Source of the DNA: Bradyrhizobium sp. WSM3983
GTDB taxonomy: Bacteria; Pseudomonadota; Alphaproteobacteria; Rhizobiales; Xanthobacteraceae
DNA: 64,000 bases
Reading direction: 5' to 3'
NCBI RefSeq assembly: GCF_000473045.1
Contig: NZ_AXAY01000006.1
Span: 274,072-338,071 of the forward strand
Notes under the pieces: model-generated
Told to the model about the DNA's origin: nothing
What the model saw: only the letters and a program-made list of their open reading frames with translations
Databases searched by the model: none
In this document: positions 32,157 to 41,116 of the stretch, piece by piece
Layout: each line of letters starts with the position of its first letter
How positions within the stretch are numbered: the stretch's first letter is position 1
Translations under genes and position numbers: made by a program

Positions 32157-32229
32157 TCGACGTGCTGGCCTCGACGCGCCCAGGCCTGATGAAGCCTCCT
32201 CCCGGTTGCGTGAAGGCTTCAGCATCGGC

Positions 32230-32631
32230 TCAATGCCACGTCACCGAATAGGTCCGCCCGTTGGTATTGGGGTCGCTGTTGTCGCTGGCAGAGAAAACAA
32301 GGCCTTCTCCGCGCCAATGCCAGTAGCTGCCGTTGATCGCATTCCAGCGCGCGTGCGGTGGCCCGAGCGGGCGACCGTCCTCGAAGAGGGCAAGGGTGGA
32401 TCGCGTGGGGCTCCAGTCGACATCTGCGATGGCATCAAGCTTTTGGGGTAGGGCACTTCGCCACGCGGTCTCGTTGACTCTGCGGAAAGGGCCGGAGAGC
32501 TGTGCGAACTTCGGCGGGTCCGGTTTCGGAACGTAGCTGTAGTGCAGGTAAAGTGCGACCGGGAAATAGACGGCGAGCACGACCAGGACCACCTTGGTAG
32601 CTTGTGAAAGGGTCAAAGATGAGATGGCCAT
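32230..32631 (-). CDS. membrane-anchored periplasmic protein, unknown
   Basis: From ATG 32631 the protein has 133 residues. One N-terminal membrane anchor (ATKVVLVVLAVYFPVALYLH) is followed by an extracytoplasmic domain. That domain has DPPKFAQLSGPFRRVNETAW, a DVDWSPTRSTLALFEDGRPL segment and a Trp/His-rich end (YWHWRGEGLVFSASDNSDPN). The end looks like a small jelly-roll or carbohydrate-contacting surface, but I cannot name a family. It is monocistronic. Confidence 0.6.
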   Translation of the reverse strand: MAISSLTLSQATKVVLVVLAVYFPVALYLHYSYVPKPDPPKFAQLSGPFRRVNETAWRSALPQKLDAIADVDWSPTRSTLALFEDGRPLGPPHARWNAINGSYWHWRGEGLVFSASDNSDPNTNGRTYSVTWH

Positions 32632-32783
32632 TCGCCGCCCTTGTCTGGCAGACCAAAGCACTCCCGAACGGTGAGCGCTTTCAAATCGCAGCGAAGCATT
32701 CGCCTTCCTTTAAATTTTTTGTTTCTGACCCTACCAGCACACTGCCTGATCGAGCAACTCGATCCGAAGTTGGAGTGTGACAG

Positions 32784-33231
32784 ATGCCGCAAGCGATCAC
32801 GGCTACCCAGCTGAAAGCGATCGCCGGCGCCGGCGCGCGTGCCGACCTGGAGTCGGCAATCGTGCGGAGCTGGCCGAAACGCGGTCGCCAAGGCCCGGTT
32901 GACGTCGAAGCTACGGGCGGCGCATTTCCTCGCGCAGATCATGACCGAGACCGGCGGCTTGCAAATCCTCGAGGAGAGCGGAGCGTACCGCGAGCCGCGC
33001 ATCATGGCGATCTTCGGAGTCGGGCGGCACAGTGCGGCCGTGACTGAGGCCGAGGCGCGGCGGATCGCTGCGCGGCCCCTGGCCCAGCGCGAGCCCGTGC
33101 TGTTTAACCGTGTCTATGGCGTCGGCAATCCGACCCAAGATGCGAGAGTTCCAGAACCCGGGCCCGAACGATGGCTGGCTCTATGGCGGCGGCGGTATGA
33201 TGCAGGCGATCGGCAAGGGCAACTTTGCCAC
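32784..33231 (+). pseudogene. GH19 chitinase-like protein remnant
   Basis: Three frames together read MPQAITATQLKAIAGAGARADLES, then AKARLTSKLRAAHFLAQIMTETGGLQILEESGAYR with MAIFGVGRHSAAVTEAEA and LFNRVYGVGNPT, then KMREFQNPGPNDGWLYGGGGMMQAIGKGNF. HFLAQIMTETGG with a catalytic-type Glu, and the NDGWLYRGGGMMQ-type motif, match GH19 chitinase/endolysin proteins found in prophages and rhizobial genomes. Two frameshifts (near 32880 and 33140) and a missing C-terminal third show decay. The coding ends about 10 bases from the 3' end of tRNA-Arg, a common phage attachment position. Confidence 0.7.
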
Positions 33232-33240
33232 GATTTTTGA

Positions 33241-33317
33241 TGGCGATCCCAGCAGGACTCGAACCTGCAACCCGCGGAGTAGAAATCCGCTACTCTATCC
33301 AGTTGAGCTATGGGACC
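33241..33317 (-). tRNA. tRNA-Arg (TCT)
   Basis: This is a 77-nt cloverleaf on the minus strand. The acceptor GGTCCCA pairs with TGGGATC, the D arm is GCTC AACTGGATA GAGT, and the anticodon stem GCGGA/TCCGC encloses loop TTTCTAC with anticodon TCT. The T arm is GCAGG TTCGAGT CCTGC, and the encoded 3' end is GCCA. Confidence 0.93.
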
Positions 33318-33720
33318 GTCCTGGGCCACCCCGGTTCGGGGGGCCTGCTGTCATATAGCATGCCAATATGAAAAATCTGGTGTTTCGCCAAGCCTGAACC
33401 GAACCCTTTTCCCCGACGTCGCGACAAAGCGGAGCGGCGGAGTGTCAGGGTGCCGGGTTGAGCGGCAGCGTACTGGACGATGGATCACATCGCCGGGGGC
33501 GCTTACCAGCTTCCGGGACACGGCCGCCGGTCGACTGGTCCGGTATTGCTGCGCCCCAGGACGGCGTGCGCGGCCATAGCGCGATCGGTCTCCTCTGGGC
33601 GTGGCTTGCCATGGCGAATGCGACGTTTTGCACCTTTGGTTCCATCGCCTTGAGTCCGTCACCTTTCCGCGCACTTTATCGCCGCCGCGGCGTTCGTCCG
33701 CGATTTCCGGGAGTACATTC
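33318..33720. other. gene-free stretch
   Basis: I see no supported gene in these 403 bases between tRNA-Arg and the alpha-2-macroglobulin gene. The downstream gene's frame is open back to 33601, but that part lacks a signal-like start. The promoters of both flanking genes presumably lie here. Confidence 0.55.
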
Positions 33721-36700
33721 ATGATCGGTCTGGTTCGCGCCGTCACACTCTGCGCCACGCTGGCGCTTGGCCTGAGCGCCGCACACGCGGCGGACAAGGC
33801 GTTCAAACGCGACGATCTCGCTGATTCCGCCATCAAGCTGGAGGCGCAGATCAAGAGCGAGGCGGGACCGGTCGCCAAGACCAATGCGACGCTGAAGACG
33901 GACGCCGACGCCGCCTTCCGGCGCAGCGATTACCGCACCGGGCTCTCGGTGCTCGGCCAGATCGCCGCCACCACGCCAGATGACGCCGGCAACTGGCTGC
34001 GGCTCGCAAAGGTCATCTTCCAGATCACGCCGAAGAGCTCGAGCGAGCAGACCTTCCTGCTGGAGCGCGCCTCGACCGCCGCCTACCTCGCCTATCAGCG
34101 CGCCGGCAATCCGGGCGAGGAGGCGGATGCGCTCGCCGTGCTCGGCAAGTCGCTCGCGGAGCGCAAGCTGTGGCGGCCGGCGCTGGATTCGCTGCGGCTG
34201 TCGCTCGACATGCGCGAGGTCGCTGACGTCCGCGGCAGCTACGAGAAGCTGCGCGACGAGCACGGCTTCCGGCTGCTCGACTATACCGTGGACTCGGATT
34301 CGGCGAGCCCACGCGCGTGCTTCCAGTTCTCGGAGGAGCTCGCCAAGCGCACCGACTTCGCGCCGTACCTCGCGCTGGCGGGCCAGGACAAGCCGGCGCT
34401 GTCAGCCGAGGGCAAGCAGCTCTGCGTCGACGGGCTGAAGCACGGCGAGCGCTACAACATCAACCTGCGCGCCGGCCTGCCGTCGACCGTGAAGGAAGGC
34501 CTGCCGAAATCGGCCGAGTTCAACATCTATGTGCGCGACCGCAAGCCGTTCGTGCGCTTCACCAGCCGCGCCTATGTGCTGCCGCGGACCGGTCAGCGCG
34601 GCATTCCCGTCGTCAGCGTCAACACGCCCGCGGTCACCGTCAACGTGTTCCGGATCGGCGATCGCAATCTGATCAACACTGTGGTCGACAGCGACTTCCA
34701 GAAGACGCTGTCGAAGTACCAGCTCAGCGATCTCGGCGGCGAGCGCGGTGTGAAGGTTTGGTCCGGCGAGCTCGCGACCGCGATGACGCTTAACCAGGAC
34801 GTCATCACAGCGTTTCCGGTCGACCAGGCGCTGGGTGAGCTCCAGCCCGGCGTTTACGTGATGACGGCTGCGGCCAAGGGCCCCGGCAGCGACGATGATT
34901 ACCAGCTCGCAACCCAATGGTTCATCGTCTCCGATCTCGGCGTCACCGCCTATTCCGGCAATGACGGCATCCACGTCTTCGTCAATTCGCTGGCCTCGAC
35001 CGACCCGGTCGGCAAAGCCGAGGTGCGGCTGCTCGCCCGCAACAACGAGATTTTGGCGACGCGCAAGACCGACGATTCGGGCCACGTGCTGTTCGAGGCG
35101 GGGCTCGCGCGCGGCGAGGGCGGCTTGTCGCCGGCGATGCTGACGGTCACCGGCGAGAAGGCCGACTACGCCTTCCTCAGCTTGAAGACCTCGGCCTTTG
35201 ATCTGTCCGACCGCGGTGTCGCGGGCCGCGTGGTGCCTGTTGGCGCCGACGCCTTCGTCTATGCCGAGCGCGGTGTCTACCGCTCCAGCGAGACTGTCTA
35301 TCTCACCGCGCTGCTGCGGGACGGGCAGGGCAACGCCGTCAATGGCGGGCCGCTGACCCTGGTGATCGAGCGCCCCGACGGCGTCGAATTCCGCCGCGCT
35401 CAGCTCGCGGACCAGGGCGCCGGCGGCCGCACGCTTGCCGTGCCGCTCAACTCGGCCGTTCCGACCGGCACCTGGCGGGTCCGCGCCTTCACCGATCCGA
35501 AGGGATCTTCGGTCGGAGAGACCACTTTCATGGTCGAGGATTACGTTCCGGATCGGATCGAATTCGACTTGTCTGCCAAGGACAAGCTGATCAAGGCTAA
35601 CGCTCCTGTGGAGCTTAAAGCCGACGGTCACTTCCTCTATGGCGCGCCGGCGTCTGGTCTCCAGCTCGAAGGCGACATGCTCATCGCGCCCGCAAGCGAG
35701 CGGCCAGGCTTTGCCGGCTACCAGTTCGGCGTCGCCGATGAGGAGACCACGTCGAACGAGCGCACGCCGCTGGAGAACCTTCCCGAAGCCGACTCCAATG
35801 GCGTTGCGACCTTTCCGGTGACGCTGGAGAAGCAGCCGGCCTCGACCCGTCCGCAGGAGGCGCAGATCTTCGTCCGCATGGTCGAGACGGGCGGGCGCGC
35901 CGTCGAGCGCAAGCTCGTGCTGCCGGTCGCGCCCGCGGCGGCGCTGATCGGCATCAAGCCGCTATTCGGCGACAAGAACGTCGCGGAGGGCGACAAGGCC
36001 GAGTTCGACATCGTGTTCGTCTCGCCCGAGGGCAAGACCTTGCCGCGCGACGGCCTGCGCTACGAGCTCCTGAAGATGGAGTCGCGCTACCAATGGTACC
36101 GCCAGAACAATTACTGGGAGTACGAGCCGGTCAAGTCGACCTCGCGCGTCGCCGACGGTGACGTCACCATCGCCGCCGACAAGCCGTCGCGGATCTCGCT
36201 CGCGCCCCAGCCCGGCCGCTACCGGCTCGATGTCAAAGCGAACGACGCCGACGGCCCCATGACCTCGGTGCAATTCGATGTCGGCTGGTATTCCGACGGC
36301 AGCGCCGATACGCCGGACCTGCTGGAGACCTCGATCGACAAGCCGCAATACTCATCAGGCGACACCATGACGGTGTCGGTCAATGCCCGCTCCGCCGGCA
36401 AGCTTACCGTCAACGTGCTCGGCGATCGCCTGCTGACGACGCAGACCATCGACGTCAAGGAAGGCACCGCGCAGGTGAAGCTCCCGGTCGGCAAGGATTG
36501 GGGCACCGGCGCCTATGTGGTGGCAACGCTGCGCCGTCCGCTCGATGCGGCAGCCCAGCGCATGCCGGGCCGCGCGATCGGCCTGAAATGGTTCGGGATC
36601 GACAAGCAGACGCGCACGCTCCAGGTCAAGCTGACGCCGCCAGCGCTGATCCGGCCGAATGCAACGCTGAAGATCCCGGTCAAGCTCGAGGGGCTCAATC

Positions 36701-38925
36701 CGGGCGAGGACGCCAAGGTCGTCATCGCCGCCGTCGATGTCGGCATTCTCAACCTCACCAATTACAAGCCGCCGGCGCCGGATGACTATTATCTCGGCCA
36801 GCGCCGTCTGAGCGCGGAGATCCGCGATCTCTATGGGCAACTGATCGACGGCATGTCGGGCACGCGCGGCCAGATCAAGTCCGGCGGCGACGCAGGCGCT
36901 GCCGAGCTCCAGGGCTCGCCGCCCGCGCAAAAACCGCTGGCGCTCTATTCGGGCATCATTACCGTCGGCGCCGACGGCAGCGCGGAAGTGAGCTTCGAGA
37001 TTCCGGAGTTCGCCGGCACGGCGCGCGTGATGGCGGTGGCGTGGACCGCGACCAAACTCGGGCGAGCCAACACGGACGTCGTGATCCGCGATCCCGTGGT
37101 GCTGACCACGACCCTGCCTCGCTTCCTGCTCAACGGCGACCACGGCACGGTCAATCTGGAGATCGACAATGTCGAGGGCCAGGCCGGCGACTATGTCATC
37201 AACGTCAAGACGGGCGGCCCGGTAAAGATGACCGGCAATCCCGCCACCACGGTCAAGCTCGCCGCCAAGCAGCGCAATTCGTTCTCGCTGGCAATCGACG
37301 CAACCGCAGCGGGGCCGGCGACGCTCGACGTCGACATCAAGGGGCCGAACGGCCTGGGGCTGGCGCGCCATTATGCGCTCGACGTCAAGGCGGCAACGCA
37401 AGTGCTGGCGCGGCGCTCGATCCGGACGCTGGCGAAGGGCGAGAGCCTGACGCTAACCTCGGACATGTTCTCCGACCTCGTGCCGGGCACCGGCAGCGTC
37501 TCGGTCTCGGCGAGCCTGTCGACCGCGCTCGATGCGGCGACGATCCTCAAAGCGCTCGACCGCTATCCCTATGGCTGCTCGGAGCAGATCACGAGTCGCG
37601 CGATGCCGCTGCTCTACGTCAACGACCTCGCGGCGGGGGCGCATCTCGCCATGGACACCGAGGTCGACCAGCGCATTCGCGATGCCATCGAGCGGCTTTT
37701 GGCCCGTCAGGGCTCCAATGGCTCGTTCGGCCTGTGGTCGGCTGGCGGCGATGATGCCTGGCTCGATGCGTACGTCACGGACTTCCTCACCCGTGCCCGT
37801 GAAAAGGGTTTTGTGGTGCCGGACGTGCTGTTCAAGAACGCGCTCGATCGCATCCGCAACTCGGTCGTCAACGGCAACGAGCCGGAGAAGGACGGCGGCC
37901 GCGATCTCGCCTACGGCCTCTACGTGCTAGCCCGCAACGGCGCGGCGCCGATCGGCGATCTCCGCTATCTCGCGGATACCAAGCTGAACAATCTGGCGAC
38001 GCCGATCGCCAAATCCCAGCTCGCGGCGGCGCTGGCTCTGGTCGGCGACCGTAACCGTGCTGAGCGGGTCTATGGCGCAGCCCTCGACAGCCTCGCGCCA
38101 AAGCCGGTGCTGGAGTTCGGCCGCACCGACTACGGCTCGCAGCTGCGCGACGCTGCTGCACTCGTCTCGCTCGCAAGCGAAGGCAACGCGCCGAAGGCGA
38201 CGCTGACGCAAGCCGTATTGCGGGTCGAGACCGCGCGCGGGCTGACGCCCTACACCTCCACGCAGGAGAATGCGTGGCTGGTGCTGGCGGCGCGGGCACT
38301 GGCCAAGGAGAACCTCTCGATCGAGGTCGACGGCCAGCCGGTCAAGACCGCGCTCTACCGCAGCTACAAGGCGGACACGCTCAGCGGCAAGCCGCTGAAG
38401 ATCACCAACACCGGCGATGCGCCGGTGCAGGCGGTGATCTCGGTGTCCGGCTCGCCGGTGACGCCGGAGCCGGCCGCGTCCAACGGCTTCAAGATCGAGC
38501 GCAATTACTTCACGCTCGACGGCAAGCCGGCGGACATCAGCAAGGTCAAGCAGAACGATCGCTTCGCCGTGGTGTTGAAGATTACGGAGGCGAAGCCCGA
38601 GTACGGCCACATCATGGTGTCCGACTATCTGCCGGCGGGGCTGGAGATCGACAACCCGAAGCTGGTGTCGTCGGGCGACAGTGGTACGCTGGACTGGATC
38701 GAGGACGGGCAGGAGCCGGAGGATACCGAGTTCCGTGACGACCGCTTCACTGCTGCGGTCGATCGTGCCTCGGACTCCAAGGCGGTCTTCACCGTGGCCT
38801 ATGTCGTGCGCGTGGTCTCGCCCGGCAAATACGTGCTGCCGCAGGCCTATGTCGAGGATATGTACAACCCCTCGCGCTACGGCCGCACTGGGACGGGATC
38901 CGTCGAGGTGCGGGCGGCGAAGTGA
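33721..38925 (+). CDS. bacterial alpha-2-macroglobulin (protease trap)
   Basis: The 1734-residue exported protein has a signal peptide (IGLVRAVTLCATLALGLSAAHA). The N-terminal 150 residues contain tetratricopeptide-like helices (YRTGLSVLGQIAATTPDDAG). Several macroglobulin beta-domains follow (for example YAERGVYRSSETVYLTALLRDG). The thioester motif is in YPYGCSEQ, with Cys1286 and Gln1289, followed by a helical ring domain (RDAIERLLARQGSNGSFGLW). A covalent bond forms with proteases that cleave its bait region, protecting the periplasm. Typical bacterial homologues are lipoproteins, but here no lipobox Cys follows the signal, so it is probably soluble. The stop overlaps the pbpC start. Confidence 0.93.
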   Translation: MIGLVRAVTLCATLALGLSAAHAADKAFKRDDLADSAIKLEAQIKSEAGPVAKTNATLKTDADAAFRRSDYRTGLSVLGQIAATTPDDAGNWLRLAKVIFQITPKSSSEQTFLLERASTAAYLAYQRAGNPGEEADALAVLGKSLAERKLWRPALDSLRLSLDMREVADVRGSYEKLRDEHGFRLLDYTVDSDSASPRACFQFSEELAKRTDFAPYLALAGQDKPALSAEGKQLCVDGLKHGERYNINLRAGLPSTVKEGLPKSAEFNIYVRDRKPFVRFTSRAYVLPRTGQRGIPVVSVNTPAVTVNVFRIGDRNLINTVVDSDFQKTLSKYQLSDLGGERGVKVWSGELATAMTLNQDVITAFPVDQALGELQPGVYVMTAAAKGPGSDDDYQLATQWFIVSDLGVTAYSGNDGIHVFVNSLASTDPVGKAEVRLLARNNEILATRKTDDSGHVLFEAGLARGEGGLSPAMLTVTGEKADYAFLSLKTSAFDLSDRGVAGRVVPVGADAFVYAERGVYRSSETVYLTALLRDGQGNAVNGGPLTLVIERPDGVEFRRAQLADQGAGGRTLAVPLNSAVPTGTWRVRAFTDPKGSSVGETTFMVEDYVPDRIEFDLSAKDKLIKANAPVELKADGHFLYGAPASGLQLEGDMLIAPASERPGFAGYQFGVADEETTSNERTPLENLPEADSNGVATFPVTLEKQPASTRPQEAQIFVRMVETGGRAVERKLVLPVAPAAALIGIKPLFGDKNVAEGDKAEFDIVFVSPEGKTLPRDGLRYELLKMESRYQWYRQNNYWEYEPVKSTSRVADGDVTIAADKPSRISLAPQPGRYRLDVKANDADGPMTSVQFDVGWYSDGSADTPDLLETSIDKPQYSSGDTMTVSVNARSAGKLTVNVLGDRLLTTQTIDVKEGTAQVKLPVGKDWGTGAYVVATLRRPLDAAAQRMPGRAIGLKWFGIDKQTRTLQVKLTPPALIRPNATLKIPVKLEGLNPGEDAKVVIAAVDVGILNLTNYKPPAPDDYYLGQRRLSAEIRDLYGQLIDGMSGTRGQIKSGGDAGAAELQGSPPAQKPLALYSGIITVGADGSAEVSFEIPEFAGTARVMAVAWTATKLGRANTDVVIRDPVVLTTTLPRFLLNGDHGTVNLEIDNVEGQAGDYVINVKTGGPVKMTGNPATTVKLAAKQRNSFSLAIDATAAGPATLDVDIKGPNGLGLARHYALDVKAATQVLARRSIRTLAKGESLTLTSDMFSDLVPGTGSVSVSASLSTALDAATILKALDRYPYGCSEQITSRAMPLLYVNDLAAGAHLAMDTEVDQRIRDAIERLLARQGSNGSFGLWSAGGDDAWLDAYVTDFLTRAREKGFVVPDVLFKNALDRIRNSVVNGNEPEKDGGRDLAYGLYVLARNGAAPIGDLRYLADTKLNNLATPIAKSQLAAALALVGDRNRAERVYGAALDSLAPKPVLEFGRTDYGSQLRDAAALVSLASEGNAPKATLTQAVLRVETARGLTPYTSTQENAWLVLAARALAKENLSIEVDGQPVKTALYRSYKADTLSGKPLKITNTGDAPVQAVISVSGSPVTPEPAASNGFKIERNYFTLDGKPADISKVKQNDRFAVVLKITEAKPEYGHIMVSDYLPAGLEIDNPKLVSSGDSGTLDWIEDGQEPEDTEFRDDRFTAAVDRASDSKAVFTVAYVVRVVSPGKYVLPQAYVEDMYNPSRYGRTGTGSVEVRAAK

Positions 38926-41066
38926 GTAGCGAGATGAGCGAGGCGCTGAGCGACGGCGTGGACGGCCGGGTCAAGCCCGGCCATGACGGAGGACGGGGCA
39001 GGGGATATCGTCTCCCCTCCGTCGCCGCGCTCGCGTTCATCCTCGGCGTCATCGGCTTCGTCGGCTGGGTCTACTCACTCGGCCCGCTGCCGCTCGACGA
39101 AGCGCGCCGTGTGTCCACCACAATCGTCGACCGCAACGGAAAACTGCTGCGCGCCTATGCCATGGCCGACGGCCGCTGGCGGCTGCCGGTCGATGCCAAA
39201 GCCAATGTCGATCCGACCTATCTGAAACTGTTGTTCGCCTATGAGGACCAGCGCTTCTACGCCCATGACGGCATCGATCCGCTGGCGCTGGGCCGCGCAG
39301 CGGCGCAACTCACCACGCGCGGCCACATCGTGTCCGGTGGCTCGACCATCTCGATGCAGCTCGCCCGCCTGATGGAGCCGCGGCGGCAGCGTTCGCTCTA
39401 TGCAAAACTGCACCAGATCGTGCGCGCGATCGAACTGGAGCGAACGCTGAGCAAGGACGAGATTCTCAACCTCTACCTCGCGCTCGCGCCCTACGGCGGC
39501 AATCTCGAGGGCGTCCGCGCCGCCTCCATCGCCTATCTCGGCAAGGAGCCGAAGCGGCTGTCGCTGGCCGAGGCTGCATTGCTGGTCGCGCTGCCGCAAT
39601 CGCCGGAGACGCGCAGGCTCGATCGCTATCCGGAAGCGGCGCGTATCGCACGCGACCGCGTACTCGACCGCATGGTCGAGGAGCATGTGGTCAGCACCGA
39701 CGACGCCAAGCAGGCCAAGGCCGTTCCCGTGCCAAAGCTGCGCAAGCCGATGCCGATCCTGGCCCCGCATGCGTCTGACAGTGCGCTGGCGACGGTCAAG
39801 GACGTGCCGATCATCAAGCTGACGCTGGATTCCAATCTCCAGAAGGTGCTGGAGCCGCTGGCACGCGATCGCGCCATCGTGCTGGGGCCGAACATTTCGG
39901 TCGGCATCATCGTGGTCGACAATGACAGCGGCGACGTGCTCGCGCGCGTCGGCTCGGCGGATTATTTCGACGACAGCCGGGCAGGGCAGGTCGACATGAC
40001 CCGCGCCATCCGCTCGCCGGGCTCGACGCTCAAGCCGTTCATCTATGGCCTCGCCTTCGAGGACGGTTTTGTGCATCCCGACAGCCTGATCGACGACCGG
40101 CCGGTGCGCTTCGGCTCCTACGCGCCGGAAAATTTCGACATGACGTTCCAGGGCACGGTGCCGGTGAAGAAGGCGCTGCAGCTCTCACTGAACGTGCCGG
40201 CGATCGTATTGCTCGACCGCGTTGGCTCGAGCCGGCTGGCCTCGCGGCTGCGCCAGGCCGGCGGCAATCTGGTTCTGCCTAAAGACGAGGCACCGGGGCT
40301 CGCGATGGGCCTTGGCGGCGTCGGCGTGACGCTTCAGGATCTCGCGCAGCTCTATGCCGGGTTCGCCCGGCTCGGCACCACCAAGCCCCTGCGTGAGGTG
40401 ATGGCTGCCACGGACGATCGTGAGCCACTGCGGCTGCTGGATCAGGTCGCGGCCTGGCAGGTCGGCAATGTGCTGTTGGGAACTCCGCCGCCGGAGAACG
40501 CCGCCCACAACCGCATCGCCTTCAAGACCGGCACCTCCTACGGCTATCGCGATGCCTGGTCGGTGGGGTTCGACGGCCGCATGACCATTGGCGTCTGGGT
40601 CGGCCGGCCCGATGGCGCGCCGGTTCCCGGCCTGATCGGCCGCGTCGCCGCGGCGCCCATCCTGTTCGACGCCTTCGCGCGGACCGGCAAGACCCTGGTT
40701 CCGCTGCCCAAGCCCCCGAAGGGAACCCTGGTTGCCAGCAACGCAAAGTTGCCTTTACCCTTGAAGCGGTTCCGTCCGGTCGGGGAACTGGTTCGGACCG
40801 GCGGTGAGCAGGCGCTCCACATCCAGTTCCCGCTCAATGGCTCCCGGATCGACGTGGATCGCTCGGGCGGCGCCGAGGTTGCCGCCATGCCCGTCAAGGT
40901 CGCCGGCGGGGTGTTGCCGATGACTGTCATGGTCAACGGTACCGCGCTCGGCGAAATCGACGGACGGCGCCAGCGCCTGATCGATCCGCCCGGCCCGGGC
41001 TTTGCACGGCTGACCGTGATCGATGCCACTGGCGCCGCGGACACAGTTGTCATTCGAATTCAATGA
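38922..41066 (+). CDS. pbpC: penicillin-binding protein 1C
   Basis: The 714-residue bifunctional peptidoglycan synthase has a membrane anchor (about 33-52). The GT51 glycosyltransferase domain follows, with catalytic Glu108 in EDQRFYAHDG and GGSTISMQLARL. The transpeptidase has SxxK at Ser368-Lys371 (SPGSTLKP), SLN at 422-424 and KTG at 535-537. The PBP1C C-terminal domain ends VVIRIQ. GTG 38922 overlaps the macroglobulin stop (GTGA), and ATG 38934 is an alternative. Residues 13-24 (VDGRVKPGHDGG) are encoded by a palindromic repeat, so the first 30 residues are recently added. Macroglobulin and PBP1C genes pair in many proteobacteria, suggesting defence of a wall-repair site. Confidence 0.93.
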   Translation: MSSEMSEALSDGVDGRVKPGHDGGRGRGYRLPSVAALAFILGVIGFVGWVYSLGPLPLDEARRVSTTIVDRNGKLLRAYAMADGRWRLPVDAKANVDPTYLKLLFAYEDQRFYAHDGIDPLALGRAAAQLTTRGHIVSGGSTISMQLARLMEPRRQRSLYAKLHQIVRAIELERTLSKDEILNLYLALAPYGGNLEGVRAASIAYLGKEPKRLSLAEAALLVALPQSPETRRLDRYPEAARIARDRVLDRMVEEHVVSTDDAKQAKAVPVPKLRKPMPILAPHASDSALATVKDVPIIKLTLDSNLQKVLEPLARDRAIVLGPNISVGIIVVDNDSGDVLARVGSADYFDDSRAGQVDMTRAIRSPGSTLKPFIYGLAFEDGFVHPDSLIDDRPVRFGSYAPENFDMTFQGTVPVKKALQLSLNVPAIVLLDRVGSSRLASRLRQAGGNLVLPKDEAPGLAMGLGGVGVTLQDLAQLYAGFARLGTTKPLREVMAATDDREPLRLLDQVAAWQVGNVLLGTPPPENAAHNRIAFKTGTSYGYRDAWSVGFDGRMTIGVWVGRPDGAPVPGLIGRVAAAPILFDAFARTGKTLVPLPKPPKGTLVASNAKLPLPLKRFRPVGELVRTGGEQALHIQFPLNGSRIDVDRSGGAEVAAMPVKVAGGVLPMTVMVNGTALGEIDGRRQRLIDPPGPGFARLTVIDATGAADTVVIRIQ
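38958..38989. repeat. palindromic repeat inside the start of pbpC
   Basis: GGCCGGG-TCAAG-CCCGGCC is a perfect 7-bp palindrome within the sequence GTGGACGGCCGGGTCAAGCC. This is the core of a very common alphaproteobacterial intergenic repeat whose translation is the well-known VDGRVKPGHDG string. Here it lies in frame and is predicted to be translated. Confidence 0.75.
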
Positions 41067-41116
41067 ACGTGGCTTAAGCGGTTGTGGCGATGGCGGTTTC
41101 AGCGTAAGCGGAACCA

